Positions 6,442 to 14,540 of a DNA stretch of 22,587 nucleotides are shown here, piece after piece (the stretch's first letter is position 1; every line of letters begins with the position of its first letter). This DNA comes from an uncultured Collinsella sp. (GTDB lineage: Bacteria; Actinomycetota; Coriobacteriia; Coriobacteriales; Coriobacteriaceae). The position numbers and the translations under genes are program-made. Where the stretch lies: NCBI GenBank assembly GCA_902492545.1, contig CABULX010000021.1:1-22587 (forward strand), read 5' to 3'. The notes under the pieces were generated by a model. That model did not search any database. It was not told the origin of the DNA and saw only the letters and a list, made by a program, of their open reading frames with translations.

Positions 6442-8594
6442 TACGACCCACCGCCCAGAGCGCCAACCAGCGTGGCGACATCGACGGTGAGCGGGATGGA
6501 GCCACCGCCGGGCAGAGGAATCTCCGCAAGTGTGAACACCGTACCGCTAATGGTGCGTTCGACTTGATATTCCAACGCCTCGCAAAGCGCCTTGGGATCG
6601 GTCACGCCCAACGGAATACTTCGCAGTTTGTCTTGCGTTTGAGAGAGACCCGCAATGTCAGACCCCGGACTCTTAATGACGTTGGCGGAATCGGTCAGCA
6701 CCGGCTTTCGCAGGCGCAAGTCGCACGGTTCCAAACCTAGCGCCGCCACGGACGCCGAAACGGTATCGCCGAGCCACGATGCAATGGAGCCCAACGCACC
6801 GCCGCCCCCTCCTAGGTCTTTAATCATCTCGTCCATAAGTTCGTCGGCCGAACCTTGGATGTCTCCGTATCCCACGAGTAGCCGTCCCCAAACATCCATG
6901 ACGCCGTCGAGCACGCCGGCAACGCCGCCCGAGCGTTCCTTCAATGTCGAGAAAAATCGCGAAAGCACGTTGTTTTGCGCCGTCGCCTCATCGGGGGCCA
7001 GCACCGCGGCAGAGATAGCACCGCGATCGCCAAGCCTGACTGCCGCGTTAAACGAGGAGTTAAGTTGATCGGGGCTGGTAATGTCACCCGAAACTGCAAA
7101 GGCGACCACGCCGTTACGGCCAGGTGGGGCGATACGCGGGCGCTCGCCGGAAAGCGCTTTAATGGCCTGGTCAAACGCATTGCCCGCACGGTCGGCCTCA
7201 TCCTCGGTCTGACGCTCAAGTTCGAGTTCTTTGTTGCGGCATTCGACGTAGTCTTCCAGAGCCTCTTTGAATCGATCAAAGTGGTACTCAAAGCCGTTTT
7301 CGATAGAAGTCGAAGGAGCCGCAACGGCACCGAGCGACGAAACACCAAAATGGCATCTATTGCATTTGTCCTGCCCGTCATAAGCAGCAACCGAGGCCAG
7401 CCCGCATGGCGCCCCCTTCTTATAGTTGGGGCAACTCGTTCCGTAATGCAGATACGTCTTGCCATCGATGGCACTGGTTGGCCACACCGTATCGGTATAG
7501 AGTTCCGTCGCTCGCACCTCGTCAGTGTTGCGCGGCAACAGCGGGATATAGGAAGCGACTTCATCTCCGTCCTCGGTTACATATGCACGATTGACCTCTG
7601 TACTCGCATAGGTGTAAAACGCCTTGCGCGCCGCCGACTCCGCCTTCGTCTCGACGCTTGAACCATGCGGTTTTTCGTCTGCCAGGCGTTGACGGTAGTA
7701 GGTCTTCGCGCGGTCGAGCGCCACCTGTGGCTCCCACGAAATGCTCGAGGCATAATGCGGGTTCTGCTCACCCGAGAGCTTTGCCAAACTCCTCGCACGT
7801 TCCCACATGCATGAACAGCTACCGACCGAAGCCGGAACCGATCCACCACAATCCGCCAGCCAAGCGCGCTCTTTAGCCTTCGCCGTGTCCTCAGAAGCCT
7901 TCCGCAGCTCCTCGGCCGCACGCTCTAAATCATCTGATGTGTCTTTAATGGTATCGGTCGAGATCTCTGACCCTTTGAGCGCAGCGAAGTCCGATTCGGA
8001 TGTCCTGGGCACGGCAAGCGCCGTACCGGTATAGGTCACACTATCGGTATCCTGCGCCGACACCGCCTGCGTGGCACGCGCGGCGATCAGATACGGCAGA
8101 GCCGTCTCGATTTTCTGTAAGCCTTCCGATGCGCTTTTGGCAAACTTGTTGCGCGTTTTAATGATCTCAATCCCGGTGTCGACCATATTGCCGGCAACTG
8201 GTTCGGCACCCGGGATGAGGATGGCGACCAGGCCCGTCCCGATCGTGGCAAACCCCGCCAGGCCCAAACTCAAGATGCTCGCATCAACCACCGTGGCAGC
8301 GGTGTGATAGGACGACACTACGTTGGCACCCGCCAGCGCGCCGCTATCGGCCGCCACCTGGGTATCCCCGGCACGCGACATGCTCCATATCGCCGCGGTC
8401 GACGAAAACAACAACGTGAGCACCACTAGGATGACCACGGCAGAAGAAAGCGTGGTATAGGCGCCGTCTTCGATAAACAGATCGACACCGGCGCGGCCCA
8501 TAAAGCCGCCTCGCTTGCGATGGCAGCTCGGACGGCGCGTCAAAACGCATCTAGACCAGAAACGCTTAATCCCGTGCAGCAATCCACGAATCAT
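6441..8594 (-). CDS. Large TadG-like pilus-associated membrane protein
   Basis: The 717-residue product starts MIRGLLHGIKRFW. Near residue 45 comes EDGAYTTLSSAVVILVVLTLLFSSTAAIWSM, followed by RAGDTQVAADSGALAGANVVSSY. This conserved hydrophobic segment plus QxAADSGALAGA is typical of TadG/TadE-associated N-termini. The remaining roughly 600 residues would be outside the membrane. They contain a helical Lys/Glu-rich stretch, two cysteine clusters (CGGSVPASVGSCSC, and SCPNYKKGAPCG...CNRCH), then a long region ending in a Gly-rich tail. It may act as a tip or surface-anchoring subunit. I chose ATG 8594 because GGAGGGAG precedes it; this gives a 29-nt overlap with the upstream gene. An ATG at 8501 is the alternative. 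Confidence 0.75.
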   Translation of the reverse strand: MIRGLLHGIKRFWSRCVLTRRPSCHRKRGGFMGRAGVDLFIEDGAYTTLSSAVVILVVLTLLFSSTAAIWSMSRAGDTQVAADSGALAGANVVSSYHTAATVVDASILSLGLAGFATIGTGLVAILIPGAEPVAGNMVDTGIEIIKTRNKFAKSASEGLQKIETALPYLIAARATQAVSAQDTDSVTYTGTALAVPRTSESDFAALKGSEISTDTIKDTSDDLERAAEELRKASEDTAKAKERAWLADCGGSVPASVGSCSCMWERARSLAKLSGEQNPHYASSISWEPQVALDRAKTYYRQRLADEKPHGSSVETKAESAARKAFYTYASTEVNRAYVTEDGDEVASYIPLLPRNTDEVRATELYTDTVWPTSAIDGKTYLHYGTSCPNYKKGAPCGLASVAAYDGQDKCNRCHFGVSSLGAVAAPSTSIENGFEYHFDRFKEALEDYVECRNKELELERQTEDEADRAGNAFDQAIKALSGERPRIAPPGRNGVVAFAVSGDITSPDQLNSSFNAAVRLGDRGAISAAVLAPDEATAQNNVLSRFFSTLKERSGGVAGVLDGVMDVWGRLLVGYGDIQGSADELMDEMIKDLGGGGGALGSIASWLGDTVSASVAALGLEPCDLRLRKPVLTDSANVIKSPGSDIAGLSQTQDKLRSIPLGVTDPKALCEALEYQVERTISGTVFTLAEIPLPGGGSIPLTVDVATLVGALGGGS

Positions 8595-9102
8595 AATCTC
8601 CCTCCAGCCATTCGGGACGTGATTGATACGAGACATCGACCTTGAGCTCAACGTAGCCGCCCTCGGCGGTACCACCCATAGCCTGCGCAAACGCACCGAT
8701 CACAGGCAACGGCTTGACCTCGCCGGAAACGGACACGGACGAGACGTCACCCGCATCGGCCCGGCCAAGCTCGATATCCCACGACAACGGCCCGCCGGCA
8801 TGAAAGATCGAAACGTTGGGCACTGCGGCAAGCCGGCGGCGGGTGAACTCCTTAAGATCGTCGTCCTCCGCCGTCGTCGTGGTCATGAGCCGCGCGGTCT
8901 CGGCGGCGGCAGACTCCATGACCGCGCGCGTATAAAGCAGGCACACCGGTTGCAGTGCGAGAAGGATGAGCGTCAGAAACGTCGGCAGCAAAAAAGCGGC
9001 CTCGACCGTAGACTGCGCCCGGTCCTCGCGCGCGATATCAATACAACGCGATGTCCTTAGCGCCCGCAGCGGCGTCGATAACCGACGTCGAGGCAACGCC
9101 AT
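8566..9102 (-). CDS. TadE-like pseudopilin with uncertain start
   Basis: The core EDRAQSTVEAAFLLPTFLTLILLALQPVCLLY is a prepilin-like signal and membrane helix. It is followed by AVMESAAAETARLMTTTT and an external domain ending RPEWLEGDYDSWIAARD. It resembles TadE minor pilins and is similar in size to the TadE-like gene at 5965. The start is a problem. The nearest canonical ATG (9102, used here) overlaps the previous gene by 65 nt and has no ribosome site. An ATT at 9042 sits exactly on the previous stop (ATTGA), has AAGGA 11 nt upstream, and gives a 158-residue product whose short leader matches the sister proteins. The true start may be that ATT. Confidence 0.75.
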   Translation of the reverse strand: MALPRRRLSTPLRALRTSRCIDIAREDRAQSTVEAAFLLPTFLTLILLALQPVCLLYTRAVMESAAAETARLMTTTTAEDDDLKEFTRRRLAAVPNVSIFHAGGPLSWDIELGRADAGDVSSVSVSGEVKPLPVIGAFAQAMGGTAEGGYVELKVDVSYQSRPEWLEGDYDSWIAARD

Positions 9103-9256
9103 GGGATGCCGCCCGCTCAACCAGCGCCGCCAAGCGTCCATCGGTGCCAGCACGCCAAAGTCCCACAATCGCCAGCACGATCGATAACAGCGCCACCGTG
9201 ACGATGGCATATTCGACCGTCGCCTGGGCAGATTCCTCGCGCAAGACGTCACGCAT
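9038..9256 (-). CDS. Small Flp/TadE-like pilin
   Basis: A 72-residue protein, MRDVLREESAQATVEYAIVTVALLSIVLAIVGLW followed by a short tail. The ESA|QATVEY junction and hydrophobic helix match the Flp prepilin form (Glu +5, Tyr +6), so it is likely a second pilin or minor pilin processed by the same peptidase. It has a strong ribosome site AAGGAGGGG and begins 1 nt after the preceding stop. Its C-terminal part (GRLAALVERAASHGVASTSVIDAAAGAKDIALY) is longer and less charged than in the main Flp subunit. Confidence 0.8.
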   Translation of the reverse strand: MRDVLREESAQATVEYAIVTVALLSIVLAIVGLWRAGTDGRLAALVERAASHGVASTSVIDAAAGAKDIALY

Positions 9257-9257
9257 T

Positions 9258-9821
9258 TCACGACCCCTCCTTTGAGTTCGACGCCTGCGGGCTCAGGCGG
9301 ATCACGCGCAGACGACACGAAGCATCGCCAGTATCCGCGGCAACCGTCACCATATCGACCCAGCCGCGCCCATCGCGCACGATGGCGCCCCATACGTTGC
9401 CCTTAATATCGAGATAGCCGCTCAGGGCGAGCTGGGCCGTTGGCACCTCGCGGTAGGCGCGTAACATATCCGCCGCTGCCTCGGTCATCGGTCGGTCCTC
9501 GGACCATGCAAGCCGGACCGCAATCGCGTTGTCCTCAGGCGAATCCGTCGCAGTGCCAGACCGCTTGTCGAGCGTCCGCAGAAAGGTTTGCGCCGTGACA
9601 GCGACATCCGAATCGTCCGCATCTCGCATCTCATCTTTTTGAGACGCCACCGCCGAATCTGAGCCCGAATCGAAGGCGGCCCCAGGACGCTGCTGCCGCG
9701 CGGCGTTAAGCCCCCAAAGCACCGCCGCTATCGCCACGGTCAGGCAAGCAAACACCAGCAGCACCCCGATGGGGCGCTCGCCCTCTACAGGCTGTTGATG
9801 CCCTCGCTGATAGCGTTCCAT
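9258..9821 (-). CDS. Unknown membrane-anchored protein inside the tad operon
   Basis: I do not recognise this 187-residue protein. It has a short basic N-terminus, one membrane helix (IGVLLVFACLTVAIAAVLWGL, about residues 18-38), an acidic Ser/Asp-rich linker (about 45-72), and a compact domain from about 75 to the end with TAQTFLRTLDKRSG, YLDIKGNVWGAIV and CRLRVIRLSP. The topology suggests an extracytoplasmic domain. It lies between the flp gene and the second pilin-like gene and ends 1 nt before the latter, so it is probably a Tad accessory factor. ATG 9821 overlaps the flp end by 37 nt; later starts would remove part of the basic leader. Confidence 0.65.
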   Translation of the reverse strand: MERYQRGHQQPVEGERPIGVLLVFACLTVAIAAVLWGLNAARQQRPGAAFDSGSDSAVASQKDEMRDADDSDVAVTAQTFLRTLDKRSGTATDSPEDNAIAVRLAWSEDRPMTEAAADMLRAYREVPTAQLALSGYLDIKGNVWGAIVRDGRGWVDMVTVAADTGDASCRLRVIRLSPQASNSKEGS

Positions 9822-10018
9822 AGATCTTGGACCTTGCCTTTAAATGCAACGATGGCAATAATCGCGATCACCACGAGCACGCCCACCAAAATGGCGTACT
9901 CGGTGGTACCCTGCGCGCTCTCCTCCCGCAACAGCTCCTTGGCATGCTGGCGAGCGCGGATCGCCCGGCAAAAAGCCCAGTTCCAAGCCTTGTCAGCAAC
10001 TTCGACCATCGTGTTCAT
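9785..10018 (-). CDS. flp: Flp/Fap-type pilin (major pilin)
   Basis: A 77-residue pilin precursor: a basic 30-residue leader (MNTMVEVADKAWNWAFCRAI...), then EESA|QGTTEYAILVGVLVVIAIIAIVAF and a short tail KGKVQDLWNAISEGINSL. The Glu-Tyr pair after the predicted cleavage point and the continuous hydrophobic helix are hallmarks of Flp pilins, which assemble into thin adhesive fibres. The start has GGGAGGAA 5 nt upstream. It follows tadC by 10 nt. Being the only small pilin directly after tadC and the closest to Flp consensus, it is probably the major subunit. Confidence 0.88.
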   Translation of the reverse strand: MNTMVEVADKAWNWAFCRAIRARQHAKELLREESAQGTTEYAILVGVLVVIAIIAIVAFKGKVQDLWNAISEGINSL

Positions 10019-10028
10019 GTATTCCTCC

Positions 10029-10670
10029 CTACATCATCCCGCCTGCTCCCAGCAGCGGGCCCAATATGGACAGAAGCAACGCCGGCAAGATGAGTGTGCC
10101 GGTGGGAATCAGCAGCTTGACGGGCGCACGCTCGATCTCACGCTCGACCGCGGCGCGATGAGCCGCACGGATCTCGCGACTTTGAGCGGCCAGCGTCTCG
10201 GCAAGTGGGGCACCCAGGGCGAGCGCCTGCCCCACCGTGATGACAAAGGTCTCGAGCGCTCGCACGTCCAGGTCGCGCGCGGCGGCCAACAACTCGTCCT
10301 CACGCGTGCCCACGCCCACCTGCCACGCCATGCAGGCCCGCTCAAGTCGAAGAGCCAGCACTGACCGGCGGTTGGCACAGAAAATCTCAAGCGCCGCATC
10401 AAACGAAAGACCGGCCGAAAGACCCAAGCACACAACATCGATCATCTCGGACACTTCGCCGAGCGACACTCGCGCCGGGCCGCCCGCTCCAACCGCGCCC
10501 TTCACTCGCGCGGTCAGAGCATCGACCACCGAGCGACCCGCGGCAGCGACCAGCACCGCCTCGCGCTTGCAGGCCCCTGCGATCTTGCGTGCATCCGCCC
10601 GATCCAAACCCGTCGCGATAAATACACTCAGGGCGCACAGGCAAGCCGCAACTGCAACCGGGGCGCTCAT
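10029..10670 (-). CDS. tadC: Tad pilus inner-membrane platform protein TadC
   Basis: A 213-residue protein of the type II secretion F family. It has an N-terminal hydrophobic helix (APVAVAACLCALSVFIATGL), a cytoplasmic helical domain with EMIDVVCLGLSAGLSFDAALEIF and FVITVGQALALGAPLAETLAAQSREIRAAHR (the repeated F-family motif), and two C-terminal hydrophobic segments ending LLIPTGTLILPALLLSILGPLLGAGG. With TadB it forms the membrane base on which the CpaF ATPase acts. The ATG at 10670 overlaps the tadB stop as ATGA and has GGTGGAG upstream; the open frame above it is not used. Confidence 0.88.
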   Translation of the reverse strand: MSAPVAVAACLCALSVFIATGLDRADARKIAGACKREAVLVAAAGRSVVDALTARVKGAVGAGGPARVSLGEVSEMIDVVCLGLSAGLSFDAALEIFCANRRSVLALRLERACMAWQVGVGTREDELLAAARDLDVRALETFVITVGQALALGAPLAETLAAQSREIRAAHRAAVEREIERAPVKLLIPTGTLILPALLLSILGPLLGAGGMM

Positions 10671-11593
10671 AGCTCCACCCGCATAATGCGCCGGATAACC
10701 ACCAGGGCAACGGCGTTGAGGGCAAGGCCCAGCACCACAGCGCCCGCGCCGGCAGGCGTCGCAAGACCGCGACGAAAATCTGCCGAAAGCAGCGCCAACA
10801 CCGCGCACATGCCCGCCGGCATCGCCGCGACCATATGCGCAGACATGCGAGCCTGCGACGTCTTGACATCCAGGCGGCGCTTGAGTTCAATGCGCTCCCC
10901 CACCATGCTCGACGCCTCGGACAGTAAGTCGGCAAGCGGAGCGCCGGTGCGCTGAGATACCTTAAGCGCCAAGGTCACAAGCGAAAGACCGGGGGCGTCG
11001 ATGCGCACGAGCAAGTCATCGAGCGCGTCGGTCGCCGAGATGCCGCAATCGATCGCCGCCGCCACCCGCAAAAACTCGGTATGTACCGGCTCTTGCGCAT
11101 GAGCGCCCACAAAGCGCATGCCCTGGGCCAGCGAATGTCCCGAGGCAAGCGACATGGAAAGTGCGGTAAACGCCTCGGGCATGGCCTCTTCTGCATCGTG
11201 TTGCTCGCGCCGGCTCTCAAAGCCATCCCGAGCGGCGCCAGCGGCAATCGGAGCAACAAGTCCCAAGGCAAACCCGAGGGGCGATAACGACACCATCGTT
11301 AGTAAAACGCAGCAGACACCGCTCGATAGCAGTAGAAACGCCAAACGCCCCGAAGCATCTTTAATCACGAGGCCAAGGCGATGCGCCGGAGCCAGCGATG
11401 CCCACGAACGGGCGATCTTTTTCAGCAGATCGTTTTCCACCAGCTCACGCGGCAGCTTCTCTGCCACCGTCTCGAGCGTCTGACGCGCCAGCTCCGCCGG
11501 CGGCACCTGCGGCACACGAGGTTCCGCCCCGCACGCCGTCGCAACAGAAAACCCTGCCAAACCCCCTACGACGAGGGGCACAGCGACCTCCAT
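10667..11593 (-). CDS. tadB: Tad pilus inner-membrane platform protein TadB
   Basis: A 308-residue type II secretion F-family protein. It has an N-terminal helix (VPLVVGGLAGFSVATA), a pair of membrane helices near residues 85-120 (LAFLLLSSGVCCVLLTMV and LGFALGLVAPIAAGA), then the F domain EAFTALSMSLASGHSLAQGMRFVG ... LALKVSQRTGAPLADLLSEASSMV. Two helices close the protein before IRRIMRVEL. It is the partner of TadC in the pilus base. The start overlaps the end of cpaF by 28 nt and has AGGAGGTGG 6 nt upstream, so translation is coupled. Confidence 0.88.
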   Translation of the reverse strand: MEVAVPLVVGGLAGFSVATACGAEPRVPQVPPAELARQTLETVAEKLPRELVENDLLKKIARSWASLAPAHRLGLVIKDASGRLAFLLLSSGVCCVLLTMVSLSPLGFALGLVAPIAAGAARDGFESRREQHDAEEAMPEAFTALSMSLASGHSLAQGMRFVGAHAQEPVHTEFLRVAAAIDCGISATDALDDLLVRIDAPGLSLVTLALKVSQRTGAPLADLLSEASSMVGERIELKRRLDVKTSQARMSAHMVAAMPAGMCAVLALLSADFRRGLATPAGAGAVVLGLALNAVALVVIRRIMRVEL

Positions 11594-12894
11594 TCGTCCA
11601 CCTCCTCTTGTGTGAGCGTCCCCGACCGCAGGCCTTCTGCGATAAACGGCGGCTCGCGGTCAAGCGTCCAGGTGCGCTCGGCGGCATCGAAAGTCACATA
11701 GCGCTCGAGCTCTACGCCGCCCGACGCGGCGCGACGCACCCCCGAATACGAGGAGACGAAACGCCTGCCATCGGCGTGGCGCTCAGACATCACGATGCCG
11801 TCGAGCGCCATGGCAATCTGCTCCTCGATGAGCTCGCTCGGCAGATCGATGCCATAACGTGCAAGCAACGTCAGACGCACCACGGTCTCCTGTTCTGAGC
11901 CCGCATGAAGTGTGGTGAGCGACCCGTCGTGGCCCGTATTCATGGCCTGCAACATGTCGCAGCACTCGGCACCGCGCACCTCGCCCACCACGATGCGGTC
12001 GGGGCGCATGCGCAGGGCATTGGTCACCAGGTCGCGGATCGTCACCGCGCCCTCGCCCTCAATTGAAGCCTCGCGGGCCTCTAGGCGCACCACGTGCGGA
12101 TGATGCGCAAACTTGAGCTCGGCAGAGTCCTCGATCGTCACGATGCGCTCGCCGGTGGAAATCTCGCATGACAACGCGTTGAGCAGGGTGGTCTTACCAG
12201 ATCCCGTGCCTCCCGCAACCGCCAGGTCCTGTCGCAGCGACACCGCGCACGACAACAGCTGCGCATACCAAAGCGGCAGCGACCCCAGCCCCACAAGCTC
12301 GTCCAGCGAGCAGATGCGGTCCGAGAACTTTCGGATGGTGAGAATCGGTCCGTCAATCGCCACAGGCGGAATCACCGCGTTGACGCGATAGCCCGTTTTG
12401 AGGCGGGCGTTGACGATGGGGCTGCGCTCGTCGATACGGCGGCCAAGTGGCGAGATGATGCGGTCGATAAGCACACGGATCTGCTCATCATCCTCAAACG
12501 CACGCTCGATGGGGTACAAGACGCCGCCGCGTTCAAAGAAAGCCGAGCGGCAGCCGTTGATCATGATCTCGGTAACGGTGTCGTCCTCGATGAGCGGCTG
12601 CAACGGCCCCAAGCCCACCACGTCATCCAAAATCTCGTCGATGATGGTCTCGCGCTCGGGCGTCGCGAGATCGGTCGGCTCCTCAACATTGAGCGCCGCC
12701 TCCACCGCAGGACGCAATTCCGAGCGGGCAAGTGCCGGGTCGATATAGGCGCTGATACGCGCCACTTCGTCGTAACCCATGCGGTCCATCACGGCGCGCT
12801 TGGTGCGTCGTTTCACCGCGCGGCGACGCCCCGCATCTACAGGCGCTGCCGCCGCTGCAGCGCCAGCAGCCTTAATCCTCGTTTGCAGGCTCAT
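11566..12894 (-). CDS. tadA: Tad pilus assembly ATPase CpaF/TadA
   Basis: A 442-residue secretion ATPase of the GspE/VirB11 family that powers pilus assembly. Visible motifs are VTEIMINGCRSAFFERGG near 107-124 and Walker A GGTGSGKTT (228-236). These are followed by the Asp box IVTIEDSAEL (251-260), Walker B-type RIVVGEVRG (300-308) and the His box GHDGSLTTLHAG (321-332). The N-terminus is Ala/Arg-rich (AGRRRAVKRRTKRAV). The ATG at 12894 overlaps the cpaE stop as ATGA. It lies in the usual order cpaE-cpaF-tadB-tadC. Confidence 0.94.
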   Translation of the reverse strand: MSLQTRIKAAGAAAAAAPVDAGRRRAVKRRTKRAVMDRMGYDEVARISAYIDPALARSELRPAVEAALNVEEPTDLATPERETIIDEILDDVVGLGPLQPLIEDDTVTEIMINGCRSAFFERGGVLYPIERAFEDDEQIRVLIDRIISPLGRRIDERSPIVNARLKTGYRVNAVIPPVAIDGPILTIRKFSDRICSLDELVGLGSLPLWYAQLLSCAVSLRQDLAVAGGTGSGKTTLLNALSCEISTGERIVTIEDSAELKFAHHPHVVRLEAREASIEGEGAVTIRDLVTNALRMRPDRIVVGEVRGAECCDMLQAMNTGHDGSLTTLHAGSEQETVVRLTLLARYGIDLPSELIEEQIAMALDGIVMSERHADGRRFVSSYSGVRRAASGGVELERYVTFDAAERTWTLDREPPFIAEGLRSGTLTQEEVDEWRSLCPSS

Positions 12895-14540
12895 CGCTGA
12901 TCACCCTCGCGCGACCAGGGAAGGCGAATACGCGGGCGTTCGGTGCGCATTGCACGGTCGGCGACCATATCGCTCCAAGGGCCGACGGCGCACCCCAGTT
13001 CCACGAGCATCTCGCGCGTGGCCTCGCGCACGCTGGTCGCAAAAGCGCTGGTCTGCCCCACTGCCTCGTCAGCGCGCCCAAACGCCATGAGCGCGGCGAG
13101 ATCCTGCCCGCCATCGGCGATACGAATCTTGGAGCTCAACGCGCAGGCAATCTCAAAGCGCATGGCGACGTCCTCGTCTGCCCCGCGCGCACCGAACCGG
13201 TTGAACACGGCGCTCATGCGCGTGCGCGGCACACCTACTCGACTCGCCAGTTCAATGACGTGCGACGCCGACGTCGCGGACGACACCGCCGCATCGCCAA
13301 CGACCAGGCAACGGTCGCTCGCCGCCACCGCAGCCGCCACGGCGTCGCCCCAAAAGACCGAGGTATCGATAAAGACCACGTCGGATTCGCGACGCAGGAC
13401 ATCAAGCAATAGCTCCACCGGACGTGCCATGAGCTCGGCTTGCTCGGGCGCCGCAACGGGACCCCAGAGCGTAACGCCCGGCGCCACGCGCATCGATGTG
13501 GCTACGATATCCGGCTCGGTGAGCGCGCCCGCCGCCGCCGGCTCGATAAGTGCCGCCATATCGCGCGGAGCATCGACGCCTAACAAGTCGTAAAGGTTTC
13601 CAAACATCAGGTCCAGGTCGAGCACGGCGGCACGCAAGCCCAACAGCGACGATGTGTGTGCCATGGTGGCAACGATCGTCGACTTGCCGCAACCGCCCGA
13701 ACTCGAAATGGCGCAGATGACCGGAGCTCGATGCTGCGGAGCGGCAGCGTCTGCCGGCGGCATCGGAGGCGGCGGGGCGGGCGTCGGCGACAGCGTCCCC
13801 GTCTCCCCCGCCGCAACCACACGCTGCGTCCAAGCCGGCATGGCAGCTTGTTCGGTCTGCAAGGCAGGCTCGTTCTGTGCAATCTGCTCATGCTGCATCA
13901 GCGACAACTCGCCGCACCCGGCAAAGCCCTCAACTTCGTCGAGTTCATCCGCCAGATTCACGCCGTGCACGTATCCCATATCTACAGCCGGGGAGTCGCC
14001 AGCATACTGTGCCGGCCCTCCAGCGTCATCGTATACAAGGGGGTTCCGGGGGCGCCGACCATGCTCGGCTTCCGCTTTTCCATAATCATCAACACGCGGG
14101 CCTCTTGTAGCGCGAGGCGCCCCGGGTTCCCTATCAACAAAAGCATCGGGCTCAATCGTCATACGCCGATCGGAATCAACCGCTCCCTCGCCCGCGCGCC
14201 CGTTGCCGCATATGCTGTGCGCAGCGATGACCTCGGTCGCCCCTGCGCGAAACAGCCCCTCGATATCCGATGGATCGAGTGCTTCTATCAACACGACCAC
14301 GCGACTCACGCGGCCTTCGGCCGTCAGGCGCGCAACAGTCTTGCGCACATCTTCGGTATCAAACAGAGACGCCGCGATGATGGCAGCCCCGCGGCGCGAC
14401 GGAAACGCCCGCGCCATGGAAACCAGCCCGTCCAGGTCACCCACGCGAAGCACCTGTGCACCCGTATCACGGCCCTCGACTTCCCGCTGCAACAGCCCGT
14501 AATCGCCGCACGCGCAGCACGCAAGCCAGATCGCCTTCAT
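12891..14540 (-). CDS. cpaE: Tad pilus localisation ATPase CpaE/TadZ
   Basis: A 549-residue ParA/MinD-like protein. Residues about 1-110 look like the atypical receiver domain of TadZ (AAIIAASLFDTEDVRKTVARL, VVVLIEALDPSDIEGLFRAGATEVIAA). There follows a long, low-complexity acidic/Pro-rich linker (about 115-270, ending PTPAPPPPMPP). The ATPase domain has a P-loop GGCGKST (282-288) and DLDLMFGN (308-315). TadZ proteins place the pilus machine in the cell. I chose ATG 14540, which overlaps the cpaB stop (TGATG) with GGAGG upstream; the longer frame to 14663 is inside cpaB. The linker is long for the family. Confidence 0.9.
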   Translation of the reverse strand: MKAIWLACCACGDYGLLQREVEGRDTGAQVLRVGDLDGLVSMARAFPSRRGAAIIAASLFDTEDVRKTVARLTAEGRVSRVVVLIEALDPSDIEGLFRAGATEVIAAHSICGNGRAGEGAVDSDRRMTIEPDAFVDREPGAPRATRGPRVDDYGKAEAEHGRRPRNPLVYDDAGGPAQYAGDSPAVDMGYVHGVNLADELDEVEGFAGCGELSLMQHEQIAQNEPALQTEQAAMPAWTQRVVAAGETGTLSPTPAPPPPMPPADAAAPQHRAPVICAISSSGGCGKSTIVATMAHTSSLLGLRAAVLDLDLMFGNLYDLLGVDAPRDMAALIEPAAAGALTEPDIVATSMRVAPGVTLWGPVAAPEQAELMARPVELLLDVLRRESDVVFIDTSVFWGDAVAAAVAASDRCLVVGDAAVSSATSASHVIELASRVGVPRTRMSAVFNRFGARGADEDVAMRFEIACALSSKIRIADGGQDLAALMAFGRADEAVGQTSAFATSVREATREMLVELGCAVGPWSDMVADRAMRTERPRIRLPWSREGDQR

